Shown: positions 42,948 through 52,287, counted from the first letter of the stretch. The stretch: 64,000 nucleotides of DNA from an uncultured Mediterraneibacter sp. (GCA_934309345.1 CAKRDD010000010.1:34254-98253), one strand, 5' to 3'. Notes: a model not told the origin generated them from the sequence alone. Program-made: numbers and translations.

Positions 42948-45900
42948 TTAAAGACCAAGTTTTTCTTCCAGTTCTTTCTTGATGTCATACGCGCTAAACT
43001 GCATTGGAATCTCATAATCTTCCTCTGGGCTGTGCTGTGGATTCCATACCTGTGCATAGAATGGATTCTCTTTCGCCATCTTTGGATATGCCCAGGAATT
43101 CTTCATACATTCCGGACACCAGTGACCACCATGAAGAACTGCATTGACTGACATTTTGAACTTATGTCCAGACGCACACTTCCACTCAACCGGTGTATAA
43201 ATATCTCCTGCATGGTCTTCTTCATAAGAACCTCCACGGAACTTCGCTGCCTTCTCAAGATCATTTACATCCAGATTCTCAATTCCTTTTTCTTCGTCAT
43301 AACCATGATCCAGCGGTCTTTCCGGTTCTTCTGCCGGATGGTAAAGTTCAAACGGTTTCGCATTCTGTTTTTCTTCCAGAGAACCGAAGAATGCCTTGAT
43401 CCAATCCATCTCCATGTTCTCTTCCATCCAAATAGTTCCAGTCTTCTTCGCTGCGATTTCTTTATTGTGTGCATGCATTGCTTCAGCTGTCGGCATCATA
43501 GCTGCGATCATTGGGTTTGCCATCATTCTTTCCATTTCATTCTTTACAGCGCCCCAGTAAATCTTAGCCGGCATCTGACGGAAATGAAGCTGCTCTTCCA
43601 GTTTGTCAGCATCCAGGTAATACTGTCCGTGGAAGTTGAATCTTGCCACATCCTGCGGATCATAAACATCTTCATATTTGATTCCCATTGGTTCCAGTGA
43701 AAGTCCTGCCATCTCCCAGGTTGCCAGTCGGTAGTCCTTACCGGAACTTAAATTATATGCTTTACGCCAGAAGCTCTCATCCACCCAGTCTTCGCAAAGG
43801 TTTGCCATACAGATACCTGAATCAAGTGCTGTACTCCACTCCAGTACGTTGTTTGCCGGCTGATGGAATACGATTGGCTCTTCTCCTGCACCTTCTGCAC
43901 TTGGGTGCTGTCCTGTCTGACGGATGGATACCCAGTATTTCAGTCCACTTTCAAAGACTGCTGCCTCTGAAAATACTTTTGATACTGCATAGTAATCATG
44001 GATAGACGGGTTCATTGGGTCTCCGATTCGTCCAAACTGTACCGGATCAAGTCTGCTTCCTGTCATTGCAACTGTTCCGACATATGCGAAATGTACTTTG
44101 TCCGGATCCGGCTGTTCTTTGATTGCCTTGATGATATTCAATGTAGAACCGATATTTGTATACAATGTCTTCTCCGGATATTTATCAGCTGCTGGAGATA
44201 CCATTGCACCGATATGGAGTACATAATCTGCTCCGTCTACACATTTCTTGATTGTGTCGTAATCTGCCATATCTCCCCAGACAACTTCCAGTGACGGACA
44301 CATATATTTCTTCAGAAGCTGACGGTTTTTCTCTGACGGTCTTGCAAGGATTCTTGTCTTGAAACGGTTGTTTCTGGATAAGAGCTGTTTCATTGTCTCC
44401 TGTCCCATTGTTCCTGTTGCACCTGTGATAAATATGACTTTTTTCGGCTTGCTCACATACTTATGCTCTTCCTCTTTATCAAAGTTAAGTGCTGCGTCAA
44501 ATGCTTCTCTTACTGCGTTAAGTGCACGTCTTGCCATTCCGGCATCACCAATCTCGTAGTAGCCGATCTCAAGATCGTTACACATCTTTTCTAATGCACT
44601 TCCGTCACGTTTTCTTGCTCCAACAGCCATTACTGCGTAATCACATGGAAATTCAACTTTTTCTCCATCTTTTTCACCAATGACCTTGCCGTCCTGGATC
44701 TCTGTTACTTTCACTTCTGTTACCGGAGTGATTCCATCCTGATAAATCTGCTCTGTCACACAGATTTTTCTTGTGCTTCCCATATCTGCACAGAATTCTT
44801 TCATCATCTCAAGAACTGTAACTTTAGCACCTTTTTCTGAAAGATACTCTGCAACTTCCATGCCGACCATTCCGCCACCGATGACTACAACATTTCCTTC
44901 TGCCTTTGCTTCGCCGTCAAGAACTGCATGAGAATCTACAACAAATGCTTTATCATTTCCCGGAATCGGAGGTACGATCGGTGCTGCACCGATTGCATTG
45001 ATAAATGTATGTGGTTTGATCTCTGCGATCATTTCCGGAGTTACCTTTGTATTCATACGGATGTCAACGCCAAGGCGTTTTGCTTTCTCTGCCATAGACA
45101 GAACTGCTGCCTTCATCTCTGCTTTTCTCGGAGCTTCTCCTGCTGTCAGGAACTGGCCGCCAAGTGTATCTGTTGCCTCACAAAGAATCGGATTATGCCC
45201 TCTCTTCTTCAGAATGATAGCCGCTTCAAGTCCACCGATTCCACCTCCGGCGATCAGAACTGTCTCTGGTTTTTCTGCCGGAATGAGTTCACATTCTTTC
45301 TCTCTTCCGACTGCCGGGTTACGAAGACAAGTGATGCACGGAGAATCTTTGCTCTCAAATCCATCATAGCATCCCTGATTACATCCAACACAGTAGTCGA
45401 TTTCTTCTGTATTTCCAGCTTCTGCCTTGTTACAGAAATCAGGATCTACAAGCTGTCCACGTCCGATCACAACCATATCTACCTTATCATCTTCCAGAAT
45501 CTGTTCTGCAAGCTGTGGTGTATTGATTCTTCCGACACCGATTGTCAGCATTCCTGTTTCTTTACGGATCTTTGCAGCATTATCAATGTTAAATGCTCTT
45601 GGAATATCAATCGAAGGTACCTCATATTTGAGTCCTGCTGAAAGAATATTTCCTCTGGACACGTCAAGTGTATCAACCCCTGCTTCTTTTGCAAGTTTAC
45701 AGAATTCAATCACTTCTTCGATTGTAAGTCCATTTTCCAGATAATCATCATGCGCATCAATTCTCATAAACAGCGGCATATCTTCCGGCATGTTCTCGCG
45801 GATCGCACGGATACATTCCAGTGGGAATCTGCTTCTGTTTTCAAAACTTCCACCGTACTCATCTGTTCTGTGGTTGATTCCACCGGAAAGGAAGGAGTGT

Positions 45901-46409
45901 GGCAGATAGTTATGTGCACAGTGGAATTCGATACAGTCAAATCCAGCTTCTGCTGCACGTTTTGCTGCTTTTCCATAACATGCTACAACTTCCTTGATCT
46001 GATCTACTGTAATTCCAGGAAGTGTGATTCCAGGTCCCATCGGCATATCACTCGCCATCAGGATCTGTGCTGTCTGGTCCATTCCAACTGCCATGCTTCC
46101 CTGCCACAGCTGGATACCTGCTTTACCACCTTCTGCATGGATTGCATCTGTCAGTTTCTTAAGTCCCGGAACGTACTCGTCCTCACTGATCGAAAGGAAT
46201 CCTCTTGGTGCACTTGGTGTATGAACAGAACAGACTTCCACCATATTTAAACCGCATCCACCTTTGACACGTGCTACATGATAGTCGATCAGCTGATCTG
46301 TTACATAACTTGCTTTTCCGGCAAATTTTGTTCCCATAGCCGGGAGCATGACTCTGTTTTTCAGTTCCATTCCACGGATTGTGATTGGGCTGAATAATTT
46401 TTCAAACAT
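42948..46409 (-). CDS. Four-domain fusion: OYE-type reductase, Fe-S/FAD/NAD module, extended SDR, zinc ribbon
   Basis: An 1153-residue protein. Residues 1-335 are an Old-Yellow-Enzyme FMN barrel (HRTDEYGGSFENRSRF near 180-195). Cysteines 340, 343, 347 and 358/361 fit the 4Fe-4S cluster of 2,4-dienoyl-CoA reductase and BaiCD-type proteins. FAD motif GGGIGG 388-393, and NAD motif VIGGGMVGMEVAE near 508-520. That N-terminal part alone equals a normal 640-660-residue enzyme. Residues 656-990 are an extended SDR of 3-beta-HSD/epimerase type: TGATGTMG 662-669, Y807-x3-K811. Residues 1078-1101 form a C-x3-H...C-x2-C zinc ribbon. Probably reduces an enone or enoyl group and acts on a hydroxyl or keto group of the same substrate. 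Inferred; substrate unknown. Confidence 0.85.
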   Translation of the reverse strand: MFEKLFSPITIRGMELKNRVMLPAMGTKFAGKASYVTDQLIDYHVARVKGGCGLNMVEVCSVHTPSAPRGFLSISEDEYVPGLKKLTDAIHAEGGKAGIQLWQGSMAVGMDQTAQILMASDMPMGPGITLPGITVDQIKEVVACYGKAAKRAAEAGFDCIEFHCAHNYLPHSFLSGGINHRTDEYGGSFENRSRFPLECIRAIRENMPEDMPLFMRIDAHDDYLENGLTIEEVIEFCKLAKEAGVDTLDVSRGNILSAGLKYEVPSIDIPRAFNIDNAAKIRKETGMLTIGVGRINTPQLAEQILEDDKVDMVVIGRGQLVDPDFCNKAEAGNTEEIDYCVGCNQGCYDGFESKDSPCITCLRNPAVGREKECELIPAEKPETVLIAGGGIGGLEAAIILKKRGHNPILCEATDTLGGQFLTAGEAPRKAEMKAAVLSMAEKAKRLGVDIRMNTKVTPEMIAEIKPHTFINAIGAAPIVPPIPGNDKAFVVDSHAVLDGEAKAEGNVVVIGGGMVGMEVAEYLSEKGAKVTVLEMMKEFCADMGSTRKICVTEQIYQDGITPVTEVKVTEIQDGKVIGEKDGEKVEFPCDYAVMAVGARKRDGSALEKMCNDLEIGYYEIGDAGMARRALNAVREAFDAALNFDKEEEHKYVSKPKKVIFITGATGTMGQETMKQLLSRNNRFKTRILARPSEKNRQLLKKYMCPSLEVVWGDMADYDTIKKCVDGADYVLHIGAMVSPAADKYPEKTLYTNIGSTLNIIKAIKEQPDPDKVHFAYVGTVAMTGSRLDPVQFGRIGDPMNPSIHDYYAVSKVFSEAAVFESGLKYWVSIRQTGQHPSAEGAGEEPIVFHQPANNVLEWSTALDSGICMANLCEDWVDESFWRKAYNLSSGKDYRLATWEMAGLSLEPMGIKYEDVYDPQDVARFNFHGQYYLDADKLEEQLHFRQMPAKIYWGAVKNEMERMMANPMIAAMMPTAEAMHAHNKEIAAKKTGTIWMEENMEMDWIKAFFGSLEEKQNAKPFELYHPAEEPERPLDHGYDEEKGIENLDVNDLEKAAKFRGGSYEEDHAGDIYTPVEWKCASGHKFKMSVNAVLHGGHWCPECMKNSWAYPKMAKENPFYAQVWNPQHSPEEDYEIPMQFSAYDIKKELEEKLGL

Positions 46410-46492
46410 ATTGTTTTTCTCCTTTTCTGCAAACTTTTTCTGTTACTGTCTACATCCTTAGACAGACTTCTAACTTGTTCGCTCCTTGCTTC

Positions 46493-46524
46493 AACTATAC
46501 AATCTACAGTTAGTGGAAAGTCAA
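46493..46524 (-). promoter_or_regulatory. MerR-type promoter of the fusion gene
   Basis: Minus strand: TTGACT (46519-46524), 19-bp spacer, TATAGT (46494-46499). A dyad AACTATA-CAATC-TACAGTT (46493-46511) lies in and at the edge of the spacer. A long spacer with an internal dyad is the hallmark of MerR activation. Confidence 0.75.
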
Positions 46525-46637
46525 CGTTAAATAATTCACAAAATAACTCTGCCTTTTCTCTCGTTTTTCCATTTTCTTTGTCACTTTTTCTAATTTTTCA
46601 TAGATTTTCTCCTTAAGACATCTTATAATAAAGAAAA

Positions 46638-46660
46638 AAGTATACACTTGGTGTACACTT
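46638..46660. promoter_or_regulatory. Dyad upstream of the MerR gene
   Basis: AAGTATACAC-TTG-GTGTACACTT, 9 of 10 arm positions paired, about ten bases past a TATAAT (46624-46629). Possible operator for autoregulation. Confidence 0.45.
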
Positions 46661-46694
46661 TAGATTACAGATTATAAACCATTCGTATTTTAGG

Positions 46695-46725
46695 GTTACT
46701 GGTCGCACATCGTGTGAACAGTAAC
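46695..46725. repeat. GTTACTG-family palindromic repeat before the MerR gene
   Basis: GTTACTG ... CAGTAAC arms around a CACA-TCG-TGTG hairpin, ending 16 bases before the MerR start codon; it would be in the mRNA leader. Confidence 0.65.
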
Positions 46726-46741
46726 ATTTTAGGAGAAGTAT

Positions 46742-47764
46742 ATGAGAATCCAGGAAGTTGTTAAAAGAACGAATCTTCAGAAAAGAACCATCTATTTTTA
46801 TATAAAAGAACAGCTGATCACACCATCCTCCAACCAGGAGAATGGTTATCACGATTTTTCAGAAGATGACGTCTCCCGTCTTATCATGATCCGGAAACTG
46901 AGAGATGCCGGTCTTCCGCTTGCTGACATTCGTTCAATCTTGTCGAATCCTCGAACAGCTCCTTACTATCTCCATAAGCAGCTTCATCAACTTCAGGCGC
47001 AGCTGCTTACTACCGAAGAAACGATCAAAAGTCTGGATGAATTTTCGACCTCACTTCCGGTCTGTCACTCCTTTGAGCAACTTTCTGAGCATCTGGCAGG
47101 AATTGAATTTAAACCAGACCTCAGCAAATATCACGCACAATATACTTCACGTGATGCAAGACTGATTGCCCGTTATCTCTGGCAGTCTTTTATTGATGCG
47201 CCGATGACAGAATACCGCCAGTTTCTCTGGCAAAAGATCATGCAGACTACACTGGAACATATCGATTCCGATTTAAAAGTTATGACTCAATATCTGCAGG
47301 CTCTTTCACCGGAACAATTAGATACCGCCAATGTAAATCAATATCTGCGTAATCAGAAGATCATTGCACTTACACCGGAGGATTATCCTGATTTTGTGGA
47401 AGAATTAAAGAAGTCTCTTACACTCTTTGCAACTGATGAAATGCAAATCAGAAAATGGCAGTTACTATATCGTCCGCTGATCCGCCCTACCACTCTTTTT
47501 GCATTCTCAACCAGTCCTCTGCTGCTTGAGTTTCATCCGGATTATCAGAAATATTACAATAATATTCATGCCTGCTGTATGCTCTTTAAAGATTATCTGG
47601 ACAGCAAAGAAGGCGAGGAGTTTAAAACTCTTCTCGCCTGTGCTTTTCAAGATAGTTATGATTTTGAAAAAAGCAGTTATGGGGAACTTGAAGTTGCCGC
47701 CGCTTTTCACCAGAGTGTATATAATATGATGACTGTAGATGAGATCGAGACATTTTTATATTAA
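46742..47764 (+). CDS. Long MerR-family regulator
   Basis: A 340-residue activator. Winged helix-turn-helix at residues 1-70 (RIQEVVKRTNLQKRTIYFYI), with RKLRDAGLPLADIRSIL, then a coiled coil (about 80-105) and a long alpha-helical C-terminal domain of unknown ligand. Divergent from the fusion gene, whose promoter has MerR geometry. Its last nine bases overlap the convergent JetD-like gene. Confidence 0.9.
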   Translation: MRIQEVVKRTNLQKRTIYFYIKEQLITPSSNQENGYHDFSEDDVSRLIMIRKLRDAGLPLADIRSILSNPRTAPYYLHKQLHQLQAQLLTTEETIKSLDEFSTSLPVCHSFEQLSEHLAGIEFKPDLSKYHAQYTSRDARLIARYLWQSFIDAPMTEYRQFLWQKIMQTTLEHIDSDLKVMTQYLQALSPEQLDTANVNQYLRNQKIIALTPEDYPDFVEELKKSLTLFATDEMQIRKWQLLYRPLIRPTTLFAFSTSPLLLEFHPDYQKYYNNIHACCMLFKDYLDSKEGEEFKTLLACAFQDSYDFEKSSYGELEVAAAFHQSVYNMMTVDEIETFLY

Positions 47765-48991
47765 CATCTCCTGCTCGATTTCCATCTTATTTTCTAATAT
47801 GCACTGTTTCAGCGCTTCTAATTTACCGGCATTCAATGCTTCTAATTTTTTCTGCTTTCCGCTATTTAGCTTAATTCCTTTTCCATTTTCCAACGCTGCC
47901 TTATAAAAGGTGGCGTCCATCTTCCATGGAATCAGATTTGGGAAAATATTTTTCTCATTGTATAAAAAGATCTGTATTCCACCGTAATCCATATCTCCCC
48001 AGTGATAACACAGGATTTCTTCCGGTGCTGTCTTCATTAACATTTGCAAAAAGCGAACTTCTTTTGGCGAAAAGTAGCCATGACAAAAGAGATATAAAAC
48101 TTTTGGATCATATTCCATGCTTTCGTAATTCGCTTTATTCTCAATCACAATGATTTTTTCAACACTATTTCGTAAGGTTGGTACGGCATGCTCTAATGTC
48201 TGTGCATTAATCACTGTTCCATAATAATTCGAAGAAGTATCAATTTTCTCCTCGATTTCTGTACCATTTCGATCTGTCAGGCAATACTCCACAGCACCTT
48301 TCCATTCTAATGTCTGAGAATAACTCAATATTCCATGTACTGCCAGTATCTCATCTTCTGACATGCCCTCTTCATATTGCGGAGAATATTTCAAAGCTTC
48401 GATAACTGCACCTTGATAAATGCGTTCGAAAACTTTAGATGGTGTGATATCATTTTTCTTTTCAAATACTTTGGAGCTGAACACACGCTTCCATTCCGGT
48501 TCTTTCAGATGAGCTAATGCTTTCAGACACTTGAGGAATTCTTCATCCTCCGCTTTGGATAACTCTTTTATATTTCCTTTATTCAGCTGTTCTAACACAT
48601 GATTACAATAAGCGCACAGACAGCTTTCGGATACATCCATCTGCAGTTTGCATATTTTTGAAATTGCCTGTAACTGGCGTTCTCTGGGATCCATGATTCC
48701 AATCAGCTCACATAATCTTGGAATCACTTCTACGCGATAATCAATCCTCGTAATATCCGTATTCATTTCTCTCCAGTCAAAATGCAGATATTCTTCTCCG
48801 CCTAATGCTGGAATTCTTTCCAAAACTTTTGCCTGTCTGACCAGTTCATCTCTGCCACCCACTGTTTTCAAAAGATCCCCATCCACCTTTGGATGCTTCA
48901 TTCCTGAGAGATTTCCTATGCGATAGTCCTTTGTATTCGTCTTATCGATCAGCCATTTTGCCAACGGCAGATTCTTTTCATTCAATTCCAT
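47756..48991 (-). CDS. JetD-like protein (DUF2220, Toprim)
   Basis: A 411-residue protein. Near the C-terminus VIENK (E284) and GDMDYGG (D333, D335) match the Toprim catalytic triad of the Wadjet subunit JetD. In Wadjet, JetD cleaves plasmid DNA looped by JetABC, but no JetA, JetB or JetC gene is adjacent. It may be an orphan, a distinct small defence protein, or a decayed system. The N-terminal part (1-230) is helical and has CAYC near 126-129. Convergent with the MerR gene. Confidence 0.72.
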   Translation of the reverse strand: MELNEKNLPLAKWLIDKTNTKDYRIGNLSGMKHPKVDGDLLKTVGGRDELVRQAKVLERIPALGGEEYLHFDWREMNTDITRIDYRVEVIPRLCELIGIMDPRERQLQAISKICKLQMDVSESCLCAYCNHVLEQLNKGNIKELSKAEDEEFLKCLKALAHLKEPEWKRVFSSKVFEKKNDITPSKVFERIYQGAVIEALKYSPQYEEGMSEDEILAVHGILSYSQTLEWKGAVEYCLTDRNGTEIEEKIDTSSNYYGTVINAQTLEHAVPTLRNSVEKIIVIENKANYESMEYDPKVLYLFCHGYFSPKEVRFLQMLMKTAPEEILCYHWGDMDYGGIQIFLYNEKNIFPNLIPWKMDATFYKAALENGKGIKLNSGKQKKLEALNAGKLEALKQCILENKMEIEQEMLI

Positions 48992-49115
48992 GTTTTATCC
49001 TTCGATTTTCATCATAATCTAATTTTTGCTCACTATAATACGGATTTACAAAAAAGTCAATTACAATTTACTAATGTACATCTTAGTAAATCACAATTGA
49101 CTTTTTCATTTTATA

Positions 49116-50567
49116 TTAACAGCTTTGACGTTCTTTAATTTCTTCCTGTTTTTTATCAATATCTTTCTCAACATTCAAAAAGATTAATAAAATCACCAGT
49201 ATTACTGCTGTGATCACTTCGAAACCTACGTATCCAAATGTAATAACATTTTTAACGGCTTCATTTTGAATTGCAGCTACCGTCACGCCATTTACAAGCT
49301 CCGGTGCCACATAACCATTTCTTGCCAACAGTCCATTGAATAATCCTGTACAGACACCTGCCATTGCCACTGCAATAATGTTGTAGACAGACATCGCCAG
49401 TCCATCGCTTCGAAATCCTGTCTTCCATTCCATATGATCCAGAACATCTGCAAACAGCGCCATAAATACATAAGAACAAGGAAGTCCGCCGATGTTTTTG
49501 ATAAACTGTCCAATCAGCATAATTGTCATGTTCGTCGGATGCATCCAACAGATTATTCCTCCTGCTGCATATAAAATAAATCCGGCTAAGGTCACGTTCC
49601 TCTTTCCAAATCTTCTTGCAAGTGGCCACACTGCAAAAATCCCCATTCCCATTGGGAGCCCACCAATAACAGAAATCATTGTCTGCGTAAATCCATCGTT
49701 GTAACTTCCTAACACATAATTACAGAAATAGACCAGACTGATGTTTCTGATACTGCTTCCCATTGTATAGATCAGAAAATAGAAATAGATAAGAAGCATA
49801 TATTTATCTGTAAAAATGACCCGGATCTGCTTTTTAAATGGAACAGCATTTTTTTCGCCACTCTGTTGATTTTCAAGCGTAACTCTCTCTTTCGTAAAAA
49901 AATACTCCAACAATGTTAATGGAAGAACGATAATTGACAGAACACTCATAAATGTAATCCATTTTCCCTTATCCGCTCCTATTATAGGCATAATGATCAT
50001 CGGAAATACCAGTGCCACAAGAATTCCCGACATCATAACCATCGCAATCTGATTCATTACACTTAGGCTTCCTCTTTGTTTACTGTCTCGAATAGAAAGA
50101 GGTACCATCAAATTATGGCTCATATTAAAAATTGTATAAGCAAATGCATAGAACAGATTATAACTTAACATGACCCATATAACCTGCACCGTTTCTGATG
50201 CATTCGGTACAGTAAATAATAAAATACCGGCAATTGTTAGTAGCGGAGCTGATATAAGCAGCCATGGACGTGCTTTACCTTCCAGAGTATGCGTGTGGTC
50301 TATCGCATACCCAATAGCAACATTTGTAATCGCATCCAGAATCTTAGAAATAATAGGAAAGATCACAAGAAATGCTCCGCCCCATACTTTCGTCAGTTTC
50401 AGGACATCCGTGTAATACACATTTAGATAAGTTCCCAATACCGCGTTTAACAACAACGCGCCTGTAGGACCGAGCAAATACCCTAACCATTTTTCAGCTT
50501 TTCCTACATCCGAAGTATGAACTTTGCTTTGTATTATTTTATTCGTCCAGAACTTTTGATTCTTCAT
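49116..50567 (-). CDS. GPH-family sugar:cation symporter
   Basis: A 483-residue, 12-helix glycoside-pentoside-hexuronide (MelB-like) transporter. Starts at ATG 50567 with AAAGG upstream; the frame extending to 50690 has no ribosome site. DAITNVAIGYAIDHT near residue 77 is the family pattern. Substrate not predictable; no glycosidase is adjacent. Confidence 0.87.
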   Translation of the reverse strand: MKNQKFWTNKIIQSKVHTSDVGKAEKWLGYLLGPTGALLLNAVLGTYLNVYYTDVLKLTKVWGGAFLVIFPIISKILDAITNVAIGYAIDHTHTLEGKARPWLLISAPLLTIAGILLFTVPNASETVQVIWVMLSYNLFYAFAYTIFNMSHNLMVPLSIRDSKQRGSLSVMNQIAMVMMSGILVALVFPMIIMPIIGADKGKWITFMSVLSIIVLPLTLLEYFFTKERVTLENQQSGEKNAVPFKKQIRVIFTDKYMLLIYFYFLIYTMGSSIRNISLVYFCNYVLGSYNDGFTQTMISVIGGLPMGMGIFAVWPLARRFGKRNVTLAGFILYAAGGIICWMHPTNMTIMLIGQFIKNIGGLPCSYVFMALFADVLDHMEWKTGFRSDGLAMSVYNIIAVAMAGVCTGLFNGLLARNGYVAPELVNGVTVAAIQNEAVKNVITFGYVGFEVITAVILVILLIFLNVEKDIDKKQEEIKERQSC

Positions 50568-50799
50568 AGATGCCTTTCTCCTTGTTGTCTTATAATAGCT
50601 TTTTCCGATTCTATCATCACACTCTTTATATTTCTTGTATAATCGTATTTTTTTTAATATATTCGTATTGTATAACGTGAAGCAAATCAATAAACGCAGT
50701 AGGAATCGTTACCCCAAAGATTACAAAAACACAAAGCAAGTCAAAGAATGGAATAGGAATCATTACCTGAGAACTGTAAAACTGCGAAAATTATATAAA

Positions 50800-50840
50800 A
50801 AGAGGTCATTCTCCCTGGATAAGGAAGCATTGACCTCAAC
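50800..50840 (-). terminator. Terminator after the three-gene ATPase operon
   Basis: Minus strand GAGGTCA pairs with TGACCTC across about 22 bases, then TTTTT. The rest of the 278-bp gap before the GPH gene is AT-rich with two loose copies of AGGAATCNTTACC. Confidence 0.7.
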
Positions 50841-50845
50841 GTTTT

Positions 50846-51562
50846 CTAATCTTTGAGTAGTCTATCAAGCAACATCTGCCTGTTGTTTATGAACATTTCC
50901 GTTATTTGATAACTCTCTGTTTCTTCATATTCGCATAAATGAATTCGCCCATTATCAAAACAATAGATGTCTGCATCTGGTATACCTAATAGAATAGGCG
51001 AATGGGTAACTATAAAAAACTGTGCTCCTTCTTTTGCAAATCGGTATATTTGCATTAACAATGTAAGCTGTCTTTGGGGTGATAATGCAGCTTCTGGTTC
51101 GTCAAAAAGATACAAGCCATTTGAATGCAAATTATTCTGTGCTAATGCAAGAAAACTTTCTCCATGTGACTTTTCATGATATTTAGCGGAAGGGTGCTTT
51201 GAATCTGCATATTCTTCTTCCTGCGTTGCAACATTATAAAAACTTTCAGCCCTAAGAAAATATCCCCACTTTTCCTTACGATAGCCTTTTGAAATTCTTA
51301 TTGCATCACATAGTTCTGAATGTGTATCATGAGTAGAAAAAATATAATTCTTTGTTCCGCCCTCCGGATTAAAACCATGTGCCACAGCAAGTGCCTCCAA
51401 CAAAGTCGATTTACCACTGCCATTTTCTCCTACAAAAAAGGTTATCGCTTTGTTAAAATCAAGTTTCTCAACACCTTTAAAAGCCTCAATTCTCTTTAAA
51501 TAGCTGTCATTATCAATTCTATCCCAATCGAATATTACCCCATGTATAAATTGATCATTCAT
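50846..51562 (-). CDS. Small ABC/SMC-type ATPase, third gene of the RloAB operon
   Basis: A 238-residue ATPase. Walker A GENGSGKST at 45-53, a KSHGESFLAL signature near 130-139, Walker B LYLFDEPEAALS near 152-163 and a switch His in FFIVTHS. No coiled coil or nuclease domain. It follows rloB by 17 bases and ends at the operon terminator. It could power or regulate the RloAB pair, but an unrelated housekeeping ATPase is possible. Confidence 0.8.
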   Translation of the reverse strand: MNDQFIHGVIFDWDRIDNDSYLKRIEAFKGVEKLDFNKAITFFVGENGSGKSTLLEALAVAHGFNPEGGTKNYIFSTHDTHSELCDAIRISKGYRKEKWGYFLRAESFYNVATQEEEYADSKHPSAKYHEKSHGESFLALAQNNLHSNGLYLFDEPEAALSPQRQLTLLMQIYRFAKEGAQFFIVTHSPILLGIPDADIYCFDNGRIHLCEYEETESYQITEMFINNRQMLLDRLLKD

Positions 51563-51579
51563 ACAATATTCTTCCTTCT

Positions 51580-52287
51580 CTAGTCAAAATATTTTTTCTG
51601 TTCCTCCTCTGGCAAATATTTCGCCAGTTCCTCCACCAACTCATACACCTTCGTTCCCGGTGCTATCTCTGCCGGTGTCTTTCCTTCTCCAGCTTTAATA
51701 ATCCGTCTTGCATACCTAATTGCTAATTTGGGGCTTCCGCCATTCATCAGCGTTTCAAATATGTTATCCATATTTTTCTCATACTTTCCAATTCCAAGTT
51801 CCTGAAATTTTTCGTTCAGAAACTTCTTATACTCAGACCTGTGATTATTTGCCGTGTAATATGCAAAATGCAACATAAACCAGAATTCGATACACTCGTT
51901 ACTCCACGCCGCATGATACTGAATATCCGGATTCTTTTGATTTAATACTTCTGCCCGCTGGACTACTCCATTGACATCACTGGATGGAAAACTGTCTTTA
52001 TCATAGACACACCATATCTGCCCTTTTGTAATCTTATTCTCACGCACATACTCTTCAGCCTTTCCGATTACCCGCATCGTCTCAGCCTGGCAGCCTTCAA
52101 TTTCAATCAAAACCATATCTCGATAAATGGGATTATCTTCAATATACCGTTTGAATCCTTGAAAATATTTAGGTTCCGTTGCTTGTCCCTCGCAGAAAAT
52201 GTAGTAGCGGAATTCTTTCTTTTCCAGATATTCCTGCCGACGTTTCTTCTTCCAGTTGTCTTTCTCTTTTCTGCCTCTTTTAGCCAT
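51580..52287 (-). CDS. rloB: RloB-family protein (AbiL-like toxin partner)
   Basis: A 235-residue RloB protein. The conserved FCEGQATEP is at residues 31-39 and a CVYDKDSFP block near 91-99, the acidic residues of the presumed nuclease core. RloB accompanies AAA proteins in anti-phage pairs such as AbiL. Overlaps the end of rloA by eight bases, so translation is coupled. The biochemical action is inferred from families. Confidence 0.85.
   Translation of the reverse strand: MAKRGRKEKDNWKKKRRQEYLEKKEFRYYIFCEGQATEPKYFQGFKRYIEDNPIYRDMVLIEIEGCQAETMRVIGKAEEYVRENKITKGQIWCVYDKDSFPSSDVNGVVQRAEVLNQKNPDIQYHAAWSNECIEFWFMLHFAYYTANNHRSEYKKFLNEKFQELGIGKYEKNMDNIFETLMNGGSPKLAIRYARRIIKAGEGKTPAEIAPGTKVYELVEELAKYLPEEEQKKYFD

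Noticed and set aside
42145..46409. Calling this a bai operon
   Set aside because: BaiB, BaiE, BaiF and BaiG are absent, and SDR and OYE families are broad; only similarity is claimed.
47756..48991. Complete Wadjet system
   Set aside because: Only a JetD-like gene is present; no JetA, JetB or JetC in the 10 kb on either side.
50680..50790. CRISPR-like pair of AGGAATCNTTACC repeats
   Set aside because: Only two imperfect copies 54 bp apart, no third copy, no cas genes; treated as chance or degenerate repeat.
50635..50856. 73-codon plus-strand frame in the gap before the ATPase gene
   Set aside because: Covers the terminator of the opposite-strand operon, has no ribosome site, and has low-complexity Lys/Asn/Arg composition.
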